A DNA stretch of 7,089 nucleotides from Actinomycetes bacterium (lineage in GTDB: Bacteria; Actinomycetota; Acidimicrobiia; Acidimicrobiales; Acidimicrobiaceae). The position numbers and the translations under genes are program-made. The notes below the pieces were generated by a model that saw only the letters and a list, made by a program, of their open reading frames with translations, was not told the origin of the DNA and made no database searches. Location: NCBI GenBank assembly GCA_021785315.1, contig JAJYFX010000091.1, positions 1-7,089 on the forward strand, read 5' to 3'. The stretch's first letter is position 1. Every line of letters starts with the position of its first letter. Below are positions 1 to 6,257 of this stretch, in pieces.

Positions 1-92
1 ATCTAATTGTGATGCCGGCCCAAAGGCGCAAAACCTTGCGTAGTGCTTGGACTTGGATTTGAGTGGAGACTTGGCAAAGGATATTGGCATAG
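1..92. other. Upstream leader of dxs, no recognisable gene
   Basis: No gene is recognisable here. One plus-strand frame is open from base 3 to a TGA at 60-62 and another from base 2 to a TAG at 41-43. Either could be the C-terminal tail of a gene starting outside the window, but both are too short to identify. CTTGGA occurs twice in tandem (46-51, 52-57), with a partial third copy CTTGG at 70-74. I see no convincing sigma-70-type -35/-10 pair, so dxs may be transcribed from further upstream. Confidence 0.35.
76..81 (+). promoter_or_regulatory. Ribosome binding site of dxs
   Basis: AAAGGA lies 11 bases before the ATG at 93. This is slightly long spacing but acceptable, and it supports that ATG. 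The start also matches where other DXS proteins begin, a few residues before the conserved (I/L)xxPxDL segment. Confidence 0.45.
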
Positions 93-1979
93 ATGATCCT
101 AGAAAAGATTAAAAGCCCGGAAGATTTGCGCTCACTTGACGGTAATGAACTCGAAGAGCTGTGCAGCGAGGTTCGCCAGTTCATCGTAGACACAGTTACA
201 GAGACCGGGGGGCACCTCGGATCGAACCTCGGCATAGTCGAGATGACCGTTGCTCTGCACAGAGTTTTCAATTCGCCCAGGGATATAGTTCTCTTCGACA
301 CTGGCCACCAGGCGTATGTGCATAAACTTTTTACCGGGCGCATGGCCGGGTTTGCAGCGCTGCGCAAGAGCGGCGGACTGTCGGGCTATCCCTCCCGCAA
401 GGAGTCTCCTCACGACTGGATTGAGAATTCCCACGCATCGACCGCGCTTTCTTACGCGTATGGAATTTCAACGGCCCTGGAACTCGGTTACCAACCAACG
501 GTGGGCATCGGCCTTGGGAAAGAGACGCGGACTGTTGTGGCTGTCGTGGGCGATGGCGCACTGACAGGGGGTCTTGCTTACGAGGCTTTGAACAACATCG
601 GCCATGCAGGCAAGCGGGTAGTGATCATTTGGAATGACAATGGCCGTTCTTACGCGCCTACAGTGTCGAAGCTTTCGTCCGGCCTTACCCGTCTCAGGTT
701 GAACCCTTCATATCTACAGGCAAGATCCAAGATCAGACAGATGATTGCTGAGCTGCCGGCGGTGGGCGGACTTGCGGTTTCGGGAATCGCGGGAATTACC
801 TCAGCACTGCGCGAAGTTATCGAACCAAGGGTGTTTTTCGAATCCCTTGGCGTTCGTTATACCGGGCCTATCGAGGGTCATGATATTGCGGCAATGGAGT
901 ACGCTTTTGCTGGCGCGCAAGGCTGGGATGGCCCTATTGTAGTTCACGTCTTAACCGAGAAGGGTCGGGGATATGGCCCTGCGGAAAACGACGAGGTCCA
1001 GAGACTTCATGACCTAAAGGTAGCTCAACCGGAGCTGCTGGCCGAGGTTGAGTATGGCTCATATACTGAGGTTTTTTCCCAAGCTCTTTTGAAGCAGGCC
1101 GAAACGTCACCTGAAATCGTGGCCATAACTGCCGCCATGCCTGCGCCAACAGGACTTTTGGGGTTTCAGGAGAAGTATCCGGAGCGATTCTTCGATGTGG
1201 GTATCGCAGAGGCTCATGCGGTAACTGCGGCTGCAGGGATGGCGATGGGGAATCTCAAGCCAGTTGTTGCAATCTACTCGACCTTCATTGCCCGGGCATT
1301 TGATCAGGTGAATCTTGATGTCGGCCTGCATGGGTTGCCGGTGATTTTCGTGTTGGACAGGGCGGGAATAACTGGTGATGATGGGCCGTCGCATCACGGC
1401 GTACTGGATCTAATTGAATTTCTGGCTATTCCCGGCATGACAGTATTGGCGCCTGCCTGCCTTGAGGACGTGGATCCAATGCTGGAGTATGCGTTGTCAT
1501 TGCCAGGTCCGTCGATGATCAGGTTCCCCAAGACGCTCGGCCCCACGAGGCTTTGGATTGCGAGTTCCAAAAATATTGAGCCTAGATGTCTCGTGCGCGG
1601 CGGTGAGGTTGCGCTTGTGGCGGTGGGGAAGATGGTTGCACCCACGCTTCATGCTGCGGAGCTGCTAGCCAGCTCAGGAATTTCTGTCTCGGTATGGGAC
1701 CCGAGGATTTTGACCCAATTTGACGACACGTATCTGCGTGAGCTGGCCGCTCATCGACTCGTGATAACCATTGAGGACGGATTTGTCCCTGGTGGTTACG
1801 GCACGCACCTGAGATACAATTTAGAGAAGGTCGACGGTTGGAATTCGGGTCGCTTCAGGGAACTTGGAATACCAATTACATATATCGCCCAGGGCAAGGC
1901 AGACGACATACTTGCCAGCATCGGTCTTGATGCTGACGGAATCGCAAAGTCCATCACCAGGTGTCTTGCTGACGTTTAG
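93..1979 (+). CDS. dxs: 1-deoxy-D-xylulose-5-phosphate synthase (DXS)
   Basis: Thiamine-diphosphate enzyme that condenses pyruvate with glyceraldehyde 3-phosphate, releasing CO2, to give DXP, the first step of the cytoplasmic MEP isoprenoid pathway. At 628 residues it has full family length. Visible in order: GGH with His41 (E. coli His49), GHQAYVHK at 71-78, the thiamine-diphosphate motif GDG at 153-155 to NDN at 181-183, GPIEGHD at 258-264, catalytic Glu373 (E. coli Glu370) in the pyrimidine-binding domain, DRAG at 422-425, Asp430 and His434 (E. coli Asp427, His431), RFPK at 477-480, and a transketolase C-terminal domain from about 495. NDNGRSYAPT and RFPK are of actinobacterial type. Oddities: IAEAHAV at 371-377 where the family normally has IAEQHAV, about 8-9 extra residues before GDG (about 132-146), and a shortened inter-domain linker near 305-322. 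Identity is very sure; it could be a second, divergent DXS copy. The SRAP gene converges on its 3' end. Confidence 0.95.
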   Translation: MILEKIKSPEDLRSLDGNELEELCSEVRQFIVDTVTETGGHLGSNLGIVEMTVALHRVFNSPRDIVLFDTGHQAYVHKLFTGRMAGFAALRKSGGLSGYPSRKESPHDWIENSHASTALSYAYGISTALELGYQPTVGIGLGKETRTVVAVVGDGALTGGLAYEALNNIGHAGKRVVIIWNDNGRSYAPTVSKLSSGLTRLRLNPSYLQARSKIRQMIAELPAVGGLAVSGIAGITSALREVIEPRVFFESLGVRYTGPIEGHDIAAMEYAFAGAQGWDGPIVVHVLTEKGRGYGPAENDEVQRLHDLKVAQPELLAEVEYGSYTEVFSQALLKQAETSPEIVAITAAMPAPTGLLGFQEKYPERFFDVGIAEAHAVTAAAGMAMGNLKPVVAIYSTFIARAFDQVNLDVGLHGLPVIFVLDRAGITGDDGPSHHGVLDLIEFLAIPGMTVLAPACLEDVDPMLEYALSLPGPSMIRFPKTLGPTRLWIASSKNIEPRCLVRGGEVALVAVGKMVAPTLHAAELLASSGISVSVWDPRILTQFDDTYLRELAAHRLVITIEDGFVPGGYGTHLRYNLEKVDGWNSGRFRELGIPITYIAQGKADDILASIGLDADGIAKSITRCLADV

Positions 1980-1983
1980 ATCG

Positions 1984-1995
1984 TTGACCGGTTAA
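1984..1995. repeat. Imperfect palindrome in the dxs/SRAP convergent gap
   Basis: TTGACCGGTTAA is palindromic at 10 of 12 positions around a CCGG centre, and lies 5 bases after the dxs stop codon. It is too short and lacks a T-run, so it is not a convincing terminator. The whole convergent gap is only 35 bases. Confidence 0.2.
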
Positions 1996-2009
1996 ACTGC
2001 GCGATTCCA

Positions 2010-2027
2010 GGAAGTTAAATGTCTTCC
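2010..2027. terminator. Small hairpin spanning the SRAP stop codon
   Basis: GGAAG (2010-2014) and CTTCC (2023-2027) form a 5-bp stem with an 8-base loop that contains the SRAP stop codon (2015-2017, minus strand). Its position between two convergent genes suggests a weak bidirectional 3'-end structure. There is no following T-run on either strand, so a terminator role is doubtful. Confidence 0.2.
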
Positions 2028-2716
2028 ACTCTCGCTATCAGCCCGGGACCATCTGCTCTTGAAAAGTTGACCTGCGTGCTGACCTGATGCGAAGCCAGCA
2101 GGTTATTAGAAGGCGGCACAGCGATTTCGCGGATCAGGTTTGCTCCAGTCTCTGTCAGGATCCAAGCGGCAACCTGAGATGGTTCAAGGATTACGGGCAT
2201 TCTGTCATGGTATGGATCCATCATCGCATTAGCGTTGGTTGTCAAAATGACGAAGGTGTCGGCCAATTCGCCAGTCTGTCGCTCGGCTGATTTTTCATAC
2301 AGTCCAGCGAGGAGAAGCGGGTTGTTGTCGGCCCGATGAAAATAGTATGGAGTTTTAGGCCGCCTTGGCTGCTGACTGCCATGAGCCTGCCACTCGTAGA
2401 ATCCTTCAGCAGGGATTACAATCTTCTGGTTTAGAAGCTTTCGAAATGTCGGCTTTTCTAGTAAACTCTCCACTCTGGCATTGATCAGATTGCGACTCGA
2501 ATCCCGAAGCCAGTTTGGTTTGATTCCCCAGAGCATTTCCGTGAGCGCTAGATTGCCGTTAAGTGCACCGATGACGGTTACTTTGCTGTCGGGCGCGATG
2601 TTGTAGCTATCGATATGTATACGGTGGGGAGCATACGTATCCACACTTTGTTGGAAGTCGAGAATTGACGCGAGCCGGGTAATGGTCGAGCTGATTTGAA
2701 CAAATCTGCCGCACAT
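2015..2716 (-). CDS. SRAP-domain abasic-site processing protein (HMCES/YedK family)
   Basis: Members of this family crosslink through the amino-terminal Cys2 to abasic sites in single-stranded DNA, forming a thiazolidine DNA-protein crosslink that shields the lesion from strand breakage. At 233 residues it has the normal length. Met1 must be removed to expose Cys2, and the MCGRF start fixes the initiation codon. Family residues visible: Cys2, YNIAP at 38-42, INAR with Asn79 (E. coli YedK Asn75), PAEGFYEW at 102-109 with Glu108 (YedK Glu105), and HDRMPVIL at 170-177 with His170 (YedK His160). All catalytic residues are intact, so the protein should be active. A GGGAG ribosome binding site lies 8 bases upstream of the ATG. 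The gene is divergent from the DHA2 exporter and convergent with dxs, so it is likely its own transcription unit. I found no convincing LexA box upstream, so SOS control is not supported. Confidence 0.95.
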   Translation of the reverse strand: MCGRFVQISSTITRLASILDFQQSVDTYAPHRIHIDSYNIAPDSKVTVIGALNGNLALTEMLWGIKPNWLRDSSRNLINARVESLLEKPTFRKLLNQKIVIPAEGFYEWQAHGSQQPRRPKTPYYFHRADNNPLLLAGLYEKSAERQTGELADTFVILTTNANAMMDPYHDRMPVILEPSQVAAWILTETGANLIREIAVPPSNNLLASHQVSTQVNFSRADGPGLIARVEDI

Positions 2717-2724
2717 CGTCTGAA

Positions 2725-2729
2725 CTCCC
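2725..2729 (-). promoter_or_regulatory. Ribosome binding site of the SRAP gene
   Basis: On the minus strand GGGAG lies 8 bases before the ATG. Together with the obligatory MCGRF start it settles the initiation site. Confidence 0.6.
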
Positions 2730-2752
2730 AGCCTAGGAACGGGTAGAATTAC

Positions 2753-2762
2753 TTTTATAAAA
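2753..2762. promoter_or_regulatory. Divergent promoter candidate: TTTTATAAAA palindrome
   Basis: TTTTATAAAA is a perfect 10-base palindrome in the 97-base gap between the divergent SRAP and DHA2 exporter genes. It contains TATAAA on both strands, so one site could serve as the -10 element of both. It sits about 36 bases from the SRAP ATG and about 51 from the exporter ATG, which suits short leaders. No good TTGACA-like -35 is seen at the expected distance on either strand, so the promoter call rests on the -10-like sequence, AT-richness and position. Confidence 0.35.
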
Positions 2763-2813
2763 TAAATGGTTTTGTATTGGAATGTTTAGTTCGACAGTTA
2801 GGTTATTAGTTGT

Positions 2814-4436
2814 ATGGCGCAAACAACCTCCTCTTCCCGCGATTCTAACACTTCGACCGTCAGCTCAGTAAACGGCGGAGTTCCTCTGACGCACCGTCAA
2901 ATTCTCGTCGTGTTTAGTGCTCTTATGCTGGGCCTGCTACTTGCAGCGCTGGACCAGACAATCGTTGCCACGGCATTACCTACGATTGTCGGAGATCTCG
3001 GTGGGTTGGATCACCTTTCGTGGGTAGTAACGGCATACCTTCTTTCATCAACCGCGGTGACGCCACTCTATGGCAAGATTTCTGATTTGTATGGCCGAAA
3101 GGCTCTGTTCCAAATTGCCATCGTGTTGTTCCTGATTGGGTCAGTGCTTTCCGGACTCTCGCAGAACATGCCCGAACTAATCACCTTTAGGGCAATTCAG
3201 GGACTTGGTGGAGGTGGGCTGTTCGCAATGGTGATGGCAATCATTGGCGACATAGTTCCTCCCAGAGACCGTGGAAAATACCAGGGTCTAATTGGTGCTG
3301 TTTTTGCTGCGGCATCCGTTCTCGGGCCTTTGGCTGGCGGCTTCTTAACCGACAGTCTTTCATGGCGATGGATCTTCTACATCAATCTGCCAATTGGAAT
3401 CGTTGCGCTTGTCGTGACCACAGTTGTATTGAAGCTTCCCGTAAGCAGGGTCCGCCATTACATCGATTTCCTTGGCTCCGCCTTGGTTGCGGCCGCAGTA
3501 ACTGCGATCCTTTTGATAACCGTCTGGGGCGGAAATACCTATGCCTGGACCTCGACTACCATCGTGGGCTTGGCGATCGCCTCGATAGCGCTTGTAGCGG
3601 CCTTCATAATTGTCGAGCTTCGTTCGCCGGATCCGGTGCTGCCGCTCGGATTGTTCAAGAACCAGATCTTCAGCGTCTCGTCGGTACTTAGTTTTGTGAC
3701 CGGCTTCATGATGTTCGGAGCGATAATTTTTCTTCCCGAGTATCAGCAGGTAGTCAGGGGGGCAAGCGCCATCAAGTCTGGGCTTATGCTCATCCCCCTA
3801 ACAATCGGTGTGGTTTCCTCATCAGTTGGCTCTGGGGCATTGATTTCCAAAAGGGGCAAGTACAAGATATATCCGATCCTGGGTTCAGTGATCGCCACCA
3901 TTGGGCTGTATCTTATGAGCACCCTCAAGGTGGATACCACCTACACGATTCAGGCTGTAATGATGTTCATAACCGGTTTTGGCATTGGACTGTCGATGCA
4001 GGTGATTGTTCTTGCAACCCAAAACGGTGTTGAGCACAAGGATCTGGGTACAGCCACGTCGGCGATCTCGTTTTTTCGGACTATGGGCGGAGCAATTGGG
4101 ACCTCGTTCTTTGGGAGCATTCTCGTAAACAGGCTCGCATACAATATGCCCAGGCTTGTGCCAAAGGGAATAACTGTGCCAAAATCCGTCGCCAATGGAG
4201 CAGTTTCCGGGTCCCCTCAGGCGCTTAGTTCGCTGCCTCCAGCCATCCACTCCGCGCTGCTGCAGTCATTTGTGAACTCCCTTCACGTCATGTTCCTTGC
4301 AGCGCTTCCCTTTGCCATCCTGGCCCTGTTATTTGCTTTTGTACTTCCAGAAAAGCCACTTAGCAGAGTGGTTCACAAAAAAAGCCACGCTGGTCACGAC
4401 AAGGATGGAAAGCTTCCTTCGGTAATCGCCGAATAA
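2814..4436 (+). CDS. 14-TM MFS multidrug exporter, DHA2 (EmrB/QacA) family
   Basis: Proton-coupled efflux permease of the inner membrane; the substrate cannot be read from the sequence. The 540 residues fit 14-TM DHA2 proteins. After a polar, Ser/Thr-rich cytoplasmic N-terminus (1-26), about 14 hydrophobic segments follow, the last near 487-512. Motifs in order: D1, ALDQTIVATALPTIVGDL at 45-62; motif A, GKISDLYGRK at 87-96; motif B, R126 to GxG at 130-132; antiporter motif C, GPLAGGF at 171-177 running into WRWIFYINLPIG. A hydrophilic loop (about 441-480) precedes the last segment, and the C-terminal tail (513-540) is rich in Lys and His. The ATG has only a weak AGG upstream (2800-2802), and an in-frame stop at 2799 rules out an earlier start. 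No adjacent TetR or MarR regulator is present. It is followed on the same strand by a second, unrelated-type exporter. Confidence 0.93.
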   Translation: MAQTTSSSRDSNTSTVSSVNGGVPLTHRQILVVFSALMLGLLLAALDQTIVATALPTIVGDLGGLDHLSWVVTAYLLSSTAVTPLYGKISDLYGRKALFQIAIVLFLIGSVLSGLSQNMPELITFRAIQGLGGGGLFAMVMAIIGDIVPPRDRGKYQGLIGAVFAAASVLGPLAGGFLTDSLSWRWIFYINLPIGIVALVVTTVVLKLPVSRVRHYIDFLGSALVAAAVTAILLITVWGGNTYAWTSTTIVGLAIASIALVAAFIIVELRSPDPVLPLGLFKNQIFSVSSVLSFVTGFMMFGAIIFLPEYQQVVRGASAIKSGLMLIPLTIGVVSSSVGSGALISKRGKYKIYPILGSVIATIGLYLMSTLKVDTTYTIQAVMMFITGFGIGLSMQVIVLATQNGVEHKDLGTATSAISFFRTMGGAIGTSFFGSILVNRLAYNMPRLVPKGITVPKSVANGAVSGSPQALSSLPPAIHSALLQSFVNSLHVMFLAALPFAILALLFAFVLPEKPLSRVVHKKSHAGHDKDGKLPSVIAE

Positions 4437-4440
4437 GCAG

Positions 4441-4451
4441 CGGAACGTTGG
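4441..4451 (+). repeat. Post-stop motif CGGAACGTTGG, copy 1
   Basis: CGGAACGTTGG begins 4 bases after the DHA2 exporter stop codon. An identical 11-base copy occurs at 6168-6178, and a near copy (CGGAATGTT) lies 5 bases after the stop of the second exporter at 5852-5860. The role is unknown. Confidence 0.4.
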
Positions 4452-4478
4452 CGAGCTACCTGTTTTGTTGGGCTCGCC
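4450..4478 (+). terminator. GC-rich hairpin after the DHA2 exporter
   Basis: GGCGAGC (4450-4456) pairs perfectly with GCTCGCC (4472-4478). CC (4459-4460) and GG (4470-4471) can extend the stem past a 2-base bulge, leaving a T-rich 9-base loop. It lies 13 bases after the stop codon, as expected of a terminator or mRNA 3'-stabilising structure. No T-run follows directly, so it is not a classical intrinsic terminator and read-through into the next exporter is possible. Confidence 0.4.
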
Positions 4479-4537
4479 CGGTCGGCTCCGTTTCGCCCAG
4501 GCTCCCGCGCGGTGCAGACAGTTGAATATTGAATTGA

Positions 4538-4570
4538 ATGGTTAAAGTTGAGAATTGGTCTAAGAGCTGA
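4538..4570 (+). CDS. Possible 10-codon leader ORF overlapping the second exporter start
   Basis: The only ATG near the start of the second exporter opens a 10-codon frame (MVKVENWSKS, stop TGA at 4568-4570) out of frame with the exporter. It overlaps the upstream TTG candidate (4548) and ends one base before the second TTG candidate (4572). This arrangement could permit translational coupling. No Shine-Dalgarno sequence is visible before it, so it may be chance. Confidence 0.15.
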   Translation: MVKVENWSKS

Positions 4571-5846
4571 ATTGAAAAACACGCAAAGAGCTAAGTTTGG
4601 AACATTTCAATCCCTAAAGAGCCACAATTACAGACTCTATACAGCAGGGCAGTTGGTGTCGGTATCTGGTACATGGATGCAAACGGTCGGACTGTCATGG
4701 TTGGTGCTCAAGGTGACTGGCTCCGGGGTCGCTCTTGGTGCTGTTCTGGCAGCTCAATTCGTACCGGTATTGCTTTTGGGTCCCCTGGGTGGCCTTGTCG
4801 CCGATCAGCTCGATAAGCGCAGGTTGATAATCTTTACCCAAAGCTCGTTGGCGGTGGCGTCCCTTCTGCTCGGAATTCTGACAGAACTTGGCGCGATTGA
4901 GATGTGGATGATTTACTTGATCTCTATCTGGCTGGGTATCACCAACGCAATAGATAACCCGGCCCGTCAGTCGTTTGTCAGTGAAATGGTGGCGAATCAG
5001 GACCTGACCAATGCGGTGAGTCTCAATGCGGTGGTGATGAACTCTGCACGCATAATCGGTCCTGGTATCGCCGGGGTGATCATCTATGCATTTGGAACAG
5101 GCTCGCTGTTTATTGTCAATGCAGCCTCTTTTATTGCTGTGATAGGTGCCTTGCTCGCCATGAGGGTGGGCGAGCTCAATGTCTCGGAAAGGGTTGTTAG
5201 ATCCAAGGGCCAGCTGATTGAGGGATTCAGATATGTGAGGTCCTCCAGTTCTTTGATGGTGCCGCTTGTAATGATGGTGCTGGTGGGAACAGTGGCCTTT
5301 GAATTTCAAGTCTCCCTTCCTCTCCTGGCGAGCTCGACGTTTCACCAGGGAGCAGGGACGTATGCCGCGTTTATGGCGTTCATGGGTATTGGCGCAGTGA
5401 TTGGCGGCCTGCTTGGGGCGACATTTCCCAGGACGAGCATCACGAGTTTGGCCGCTACCTCTCTGGGCTTTGGCGCACTAATTTTCATTGTCGCGTTCAT
5501 GCCGAGTCCGATTTGGGCCGCGGTGGCAATGATCCCTATGGGCACTGCCTCAATAGTTTTTATTTCGATTGCAAACTCCACCTTGCAGGTGAACTCAGAT
5601 CCGATGCTGAGGGGACGAGTGATGTCACTATTCACTGTGGCATTCATGGGCTCGACTCCGGTAGGTGCGCCCATCGTGGGCTATATTGGCCAACATTTTG
5701 GAGCGCGCTATTCAATCGTAATCGGCGGCATTGCAGCAGTGGTTGCCGGCGCTTACGGACTCCTGCATGCCCGGGAGAAGGCCAGTCGGGCGTCTATGGT
5801 TGCGTTGCGGGGCTCAGGCCTGGAATTATCAGACGAAGCTCCTTAG
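4548..5846 (+). CDS. 12-TM MFS exporter, EntS-like / MFS_3 type
   Basis: Inner-membrane major facilitator of the group that includes the enterobactin exporter EntS and many uncharacterised actinobacterial exporters; the substrate is unknown. About 12 hydrophobic segments span roughly 33-407. Family signatures visible: NYRLY at 27-31 with GTWMQ at 41-45, the motif-A-like GGLVADQLDKRR at 81-92, the strongly conserved NPARQSF at 137-143, GPGIAG at 171-176, and RGRVMS at 355-360. The start is uncertain. No in-frame ATG exists before the conserved N-terminus, and an in-frame stop at 4530 limits extension. TTG at 4548 (432 residues) or TTG at 4572 (424 residues) are candidates, both with poor ribosome binding sites; 4572 gives an N-terminus closer to typical family length. 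It lies 111-135 bases after the DHA2 exporter on the same strand, so co-transcription is possible. Confidence 0.9.
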   Translation: MRIGLRAELKNTQRAKFGTFQSLKSHNYRLYTAGQLVSVSGTWMQTVGLSWLVLKVTGSGVALGAVLAAQFVPVLLLGPLGGLVADQLDKRRLIIFTQSSLAVASLLLGILTELGAIEMWMIYLISIWLGITNAIDNPARQSFVSEMVANQDLTNAVSLNAVVMNSARIIGPGIAGVIIYAFGTGSLFIVNAASFIAVIGALLAMRVGELNVSERVVRSKGQLIEGFRYVRSSSSLMVPLVMMVLVGTVAFEFQVSLPLLASSTFHQGAGTYAAFMAFMGIGAVIGGLLGATFPRTSITSLAATSLGFGALIFIVAFMPSPIWAAVAMIPMGTASIVFISIANSTLQVNSDPMLRGRVMSLFTVAFMGSTPVGAPIVGYIGQHFGARYSIVIGGIAAVVAGAYGLLHAREKASRASMVALRGSGLELSDEAP

Positions 5847-5851
5847 GCGAG

Positions 5852-5860
5852 CGGAATGTT
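5852..5860 (+). repeat. Post-stop motif CGGAATGTT, copy 2
   Basis: CGGAATGTT starts 5 bases after the stop of the EntS-like exporter. It differs by one transition from the CGGAACGTT copies at 4441 and 6168. With the preceding AG, the 11-base AGCGGAAYGTT is shared with copy 1. Confidence 0.35.
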
Positions 5861-5952
5861 CTTCCCTTGCAAGATCAGATTCAAGACACTGCTTCAGTTC
5901 GAGGACATCGTCTGAATCACCTGAGTCGGTCTCGTTCCATTAGTCGTTTTCG

Positions 5953-5987
5953 CCTTGGTCAGCCAAGCTCACCCTCCGTGGCCAAGG
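5953..5987. repeat. Alternative short stems CCTTGG / CCAAG / CCAAGG
   Basis: CTTGG (5954-5958) can pair with CCAAG (5963-5967) around a 4-base loop, or CCTTGG (5953-5958) can pair with CCAAGG (5982-5987). The two pairings exclude each other. No T-run follows. This could be a weak 3' structure after the exporter or mere coincidence. Confidence 0.2.
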
Positions 5988-6040
5988 ACCCAAGTTCGTA
6001 AATTACACACTTCGCTACCAGGTATTTCATGTTGCTCTGA

Positions 6041-6082
6041 TTTTGGGCCGCTATCTTTTAAGGCTATAAACGTTTTGGGCCG
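6041..6082 (+). repeat. Direct repeat TTTTGGGCCG, two copies
   Basis: Identical 10-base copies lie at 6041-6050 and 6073-6082, 32 bases apart start to start, roughly three helical turns. That spacing would put two bound protein units on the same DNA face. The sequence between them is AT-rich and contains GCTAT twice. An operator role is inferred from the geometry only. Confidence 0.35.
6043..6070 (+). promoter_or_regulatory. Weak promoter candidate upstream of the methyltransferase
   Basis: TTGGGC (6043-6048) and TATAAA (6065-6070) are separated by 16 bases. The -10 is good and the -35 matches only in its first three bases. If used, transcription would start near 6077, inside the second TTTTGGGCCG copy, leaving a leader of about 180 bases before the methyltransferase. 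That leader would contain the hairpin at 6130-6156. Confidence 0.25.
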
Positions 6083-6129
6083 TCGGCATGGCGTGCTGCA
6101 GGTGATTTATGGACTGGATCCTATAGGTC

Positions 6130-6156
6130 TGCCTGTTTGCATTGGCAACGCAGGCA
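6130..6156 (+). repeat. Two-part hairpin in the putative methyltransferase leader
   Basis: TGCCTG (6130-6135) pairs with CAGGCA (6151-6156). Inside it, TTGC (6137-6140) pairs with GCAA (6145-6148) around an ATTG loop, with a small 1/2-base internal loop between the stems. There is no T-run. It is the clearest RNA structure in the gene-free stretch. Confidence 0.35.
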
Positions 6157-6167
6157 ACCGCTAAGGC

Positions 6168-6178
6168 CGGAACGTTGG
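6168..6178 (+). repeat. Post-stop motif CGGAACGTTGG, copy 3
   Basis: Exact 11-base match to 4441-4451. It follows a TAA (6162-6164) by 3 bases. That TAA closes an open frame from 5955 with no recognisable product, so the resemblance may hint that a real coding end once lay here. Confidence 0.4.
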
Positions 6179-6249
6179 GTGTTAGATGTAAGTTGTCTGA
6201 CGTAGGCCGAGATTTGTGCGTGGTTTCAGAGGTCGCTAGCTATTGAAGT

Positions 6250-6257
6250 GGAGAGAG
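6250..6257 (+). promoter_or_regulatory. Ribosome binding site supporting a TTG start
   Basis: GGAGAGAG lies immediately upstream of the TTG at 6259, with its GGAG core 5 bases away. An in-frame TGA at 6244 prevents any earlier start and no in-frame ATG or GTG lies nearby, so this site decides the TTG start. Confidence 0.65.

Noticed and set aside
2778..2794. Possible LexA-like site: GTTCGA (2789-2794) facing TGGAAT (2778-2783)
   Set aside because: Only one half matches the actinobacterial SOS consensus, and the spacer is 5 bases rather than 4.
3885..4250. 121- and 81-residue minus-strand frames inside the DHA2 exporter
   Set aside because: Antisense shadows of a well-supported membrane protein gene, without any ribosome binding site or motif.
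4695..5345. 216-residue open frame on the minus strand inside the EntS-like exporter
   Set aside because: It is fully antisense to a gene with clear family signatures. Its product is rich in His, Arg and Gln with no motif, as expected of a shadow frame.
5884..5910. TTCGAGG near 5897, looking like a tRNA T-loop
   Set aside because: The flanking bases do not pair as a T-stem, and no acceptor or anticodon arm could be built around it.
5513..6001. 162-residue plus-strand frame running out of the exporter into the gap
   Set aside because: Most of it is the exporter read in another frame. The part beyond 5846 is low-complexity Ser/Arg-rich, with no ribosome binding site or recognisable domain.
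5955..6164. 69-residue plus-strand frame from a TTG within the gene-free stretch
   Set aside because: No Shine-Dalgarno sequence, no recognisable motif and no hydrophobic or domain-like pattern. Kept only as a question because its stop is followed by the CGGAACGTTGG motif.
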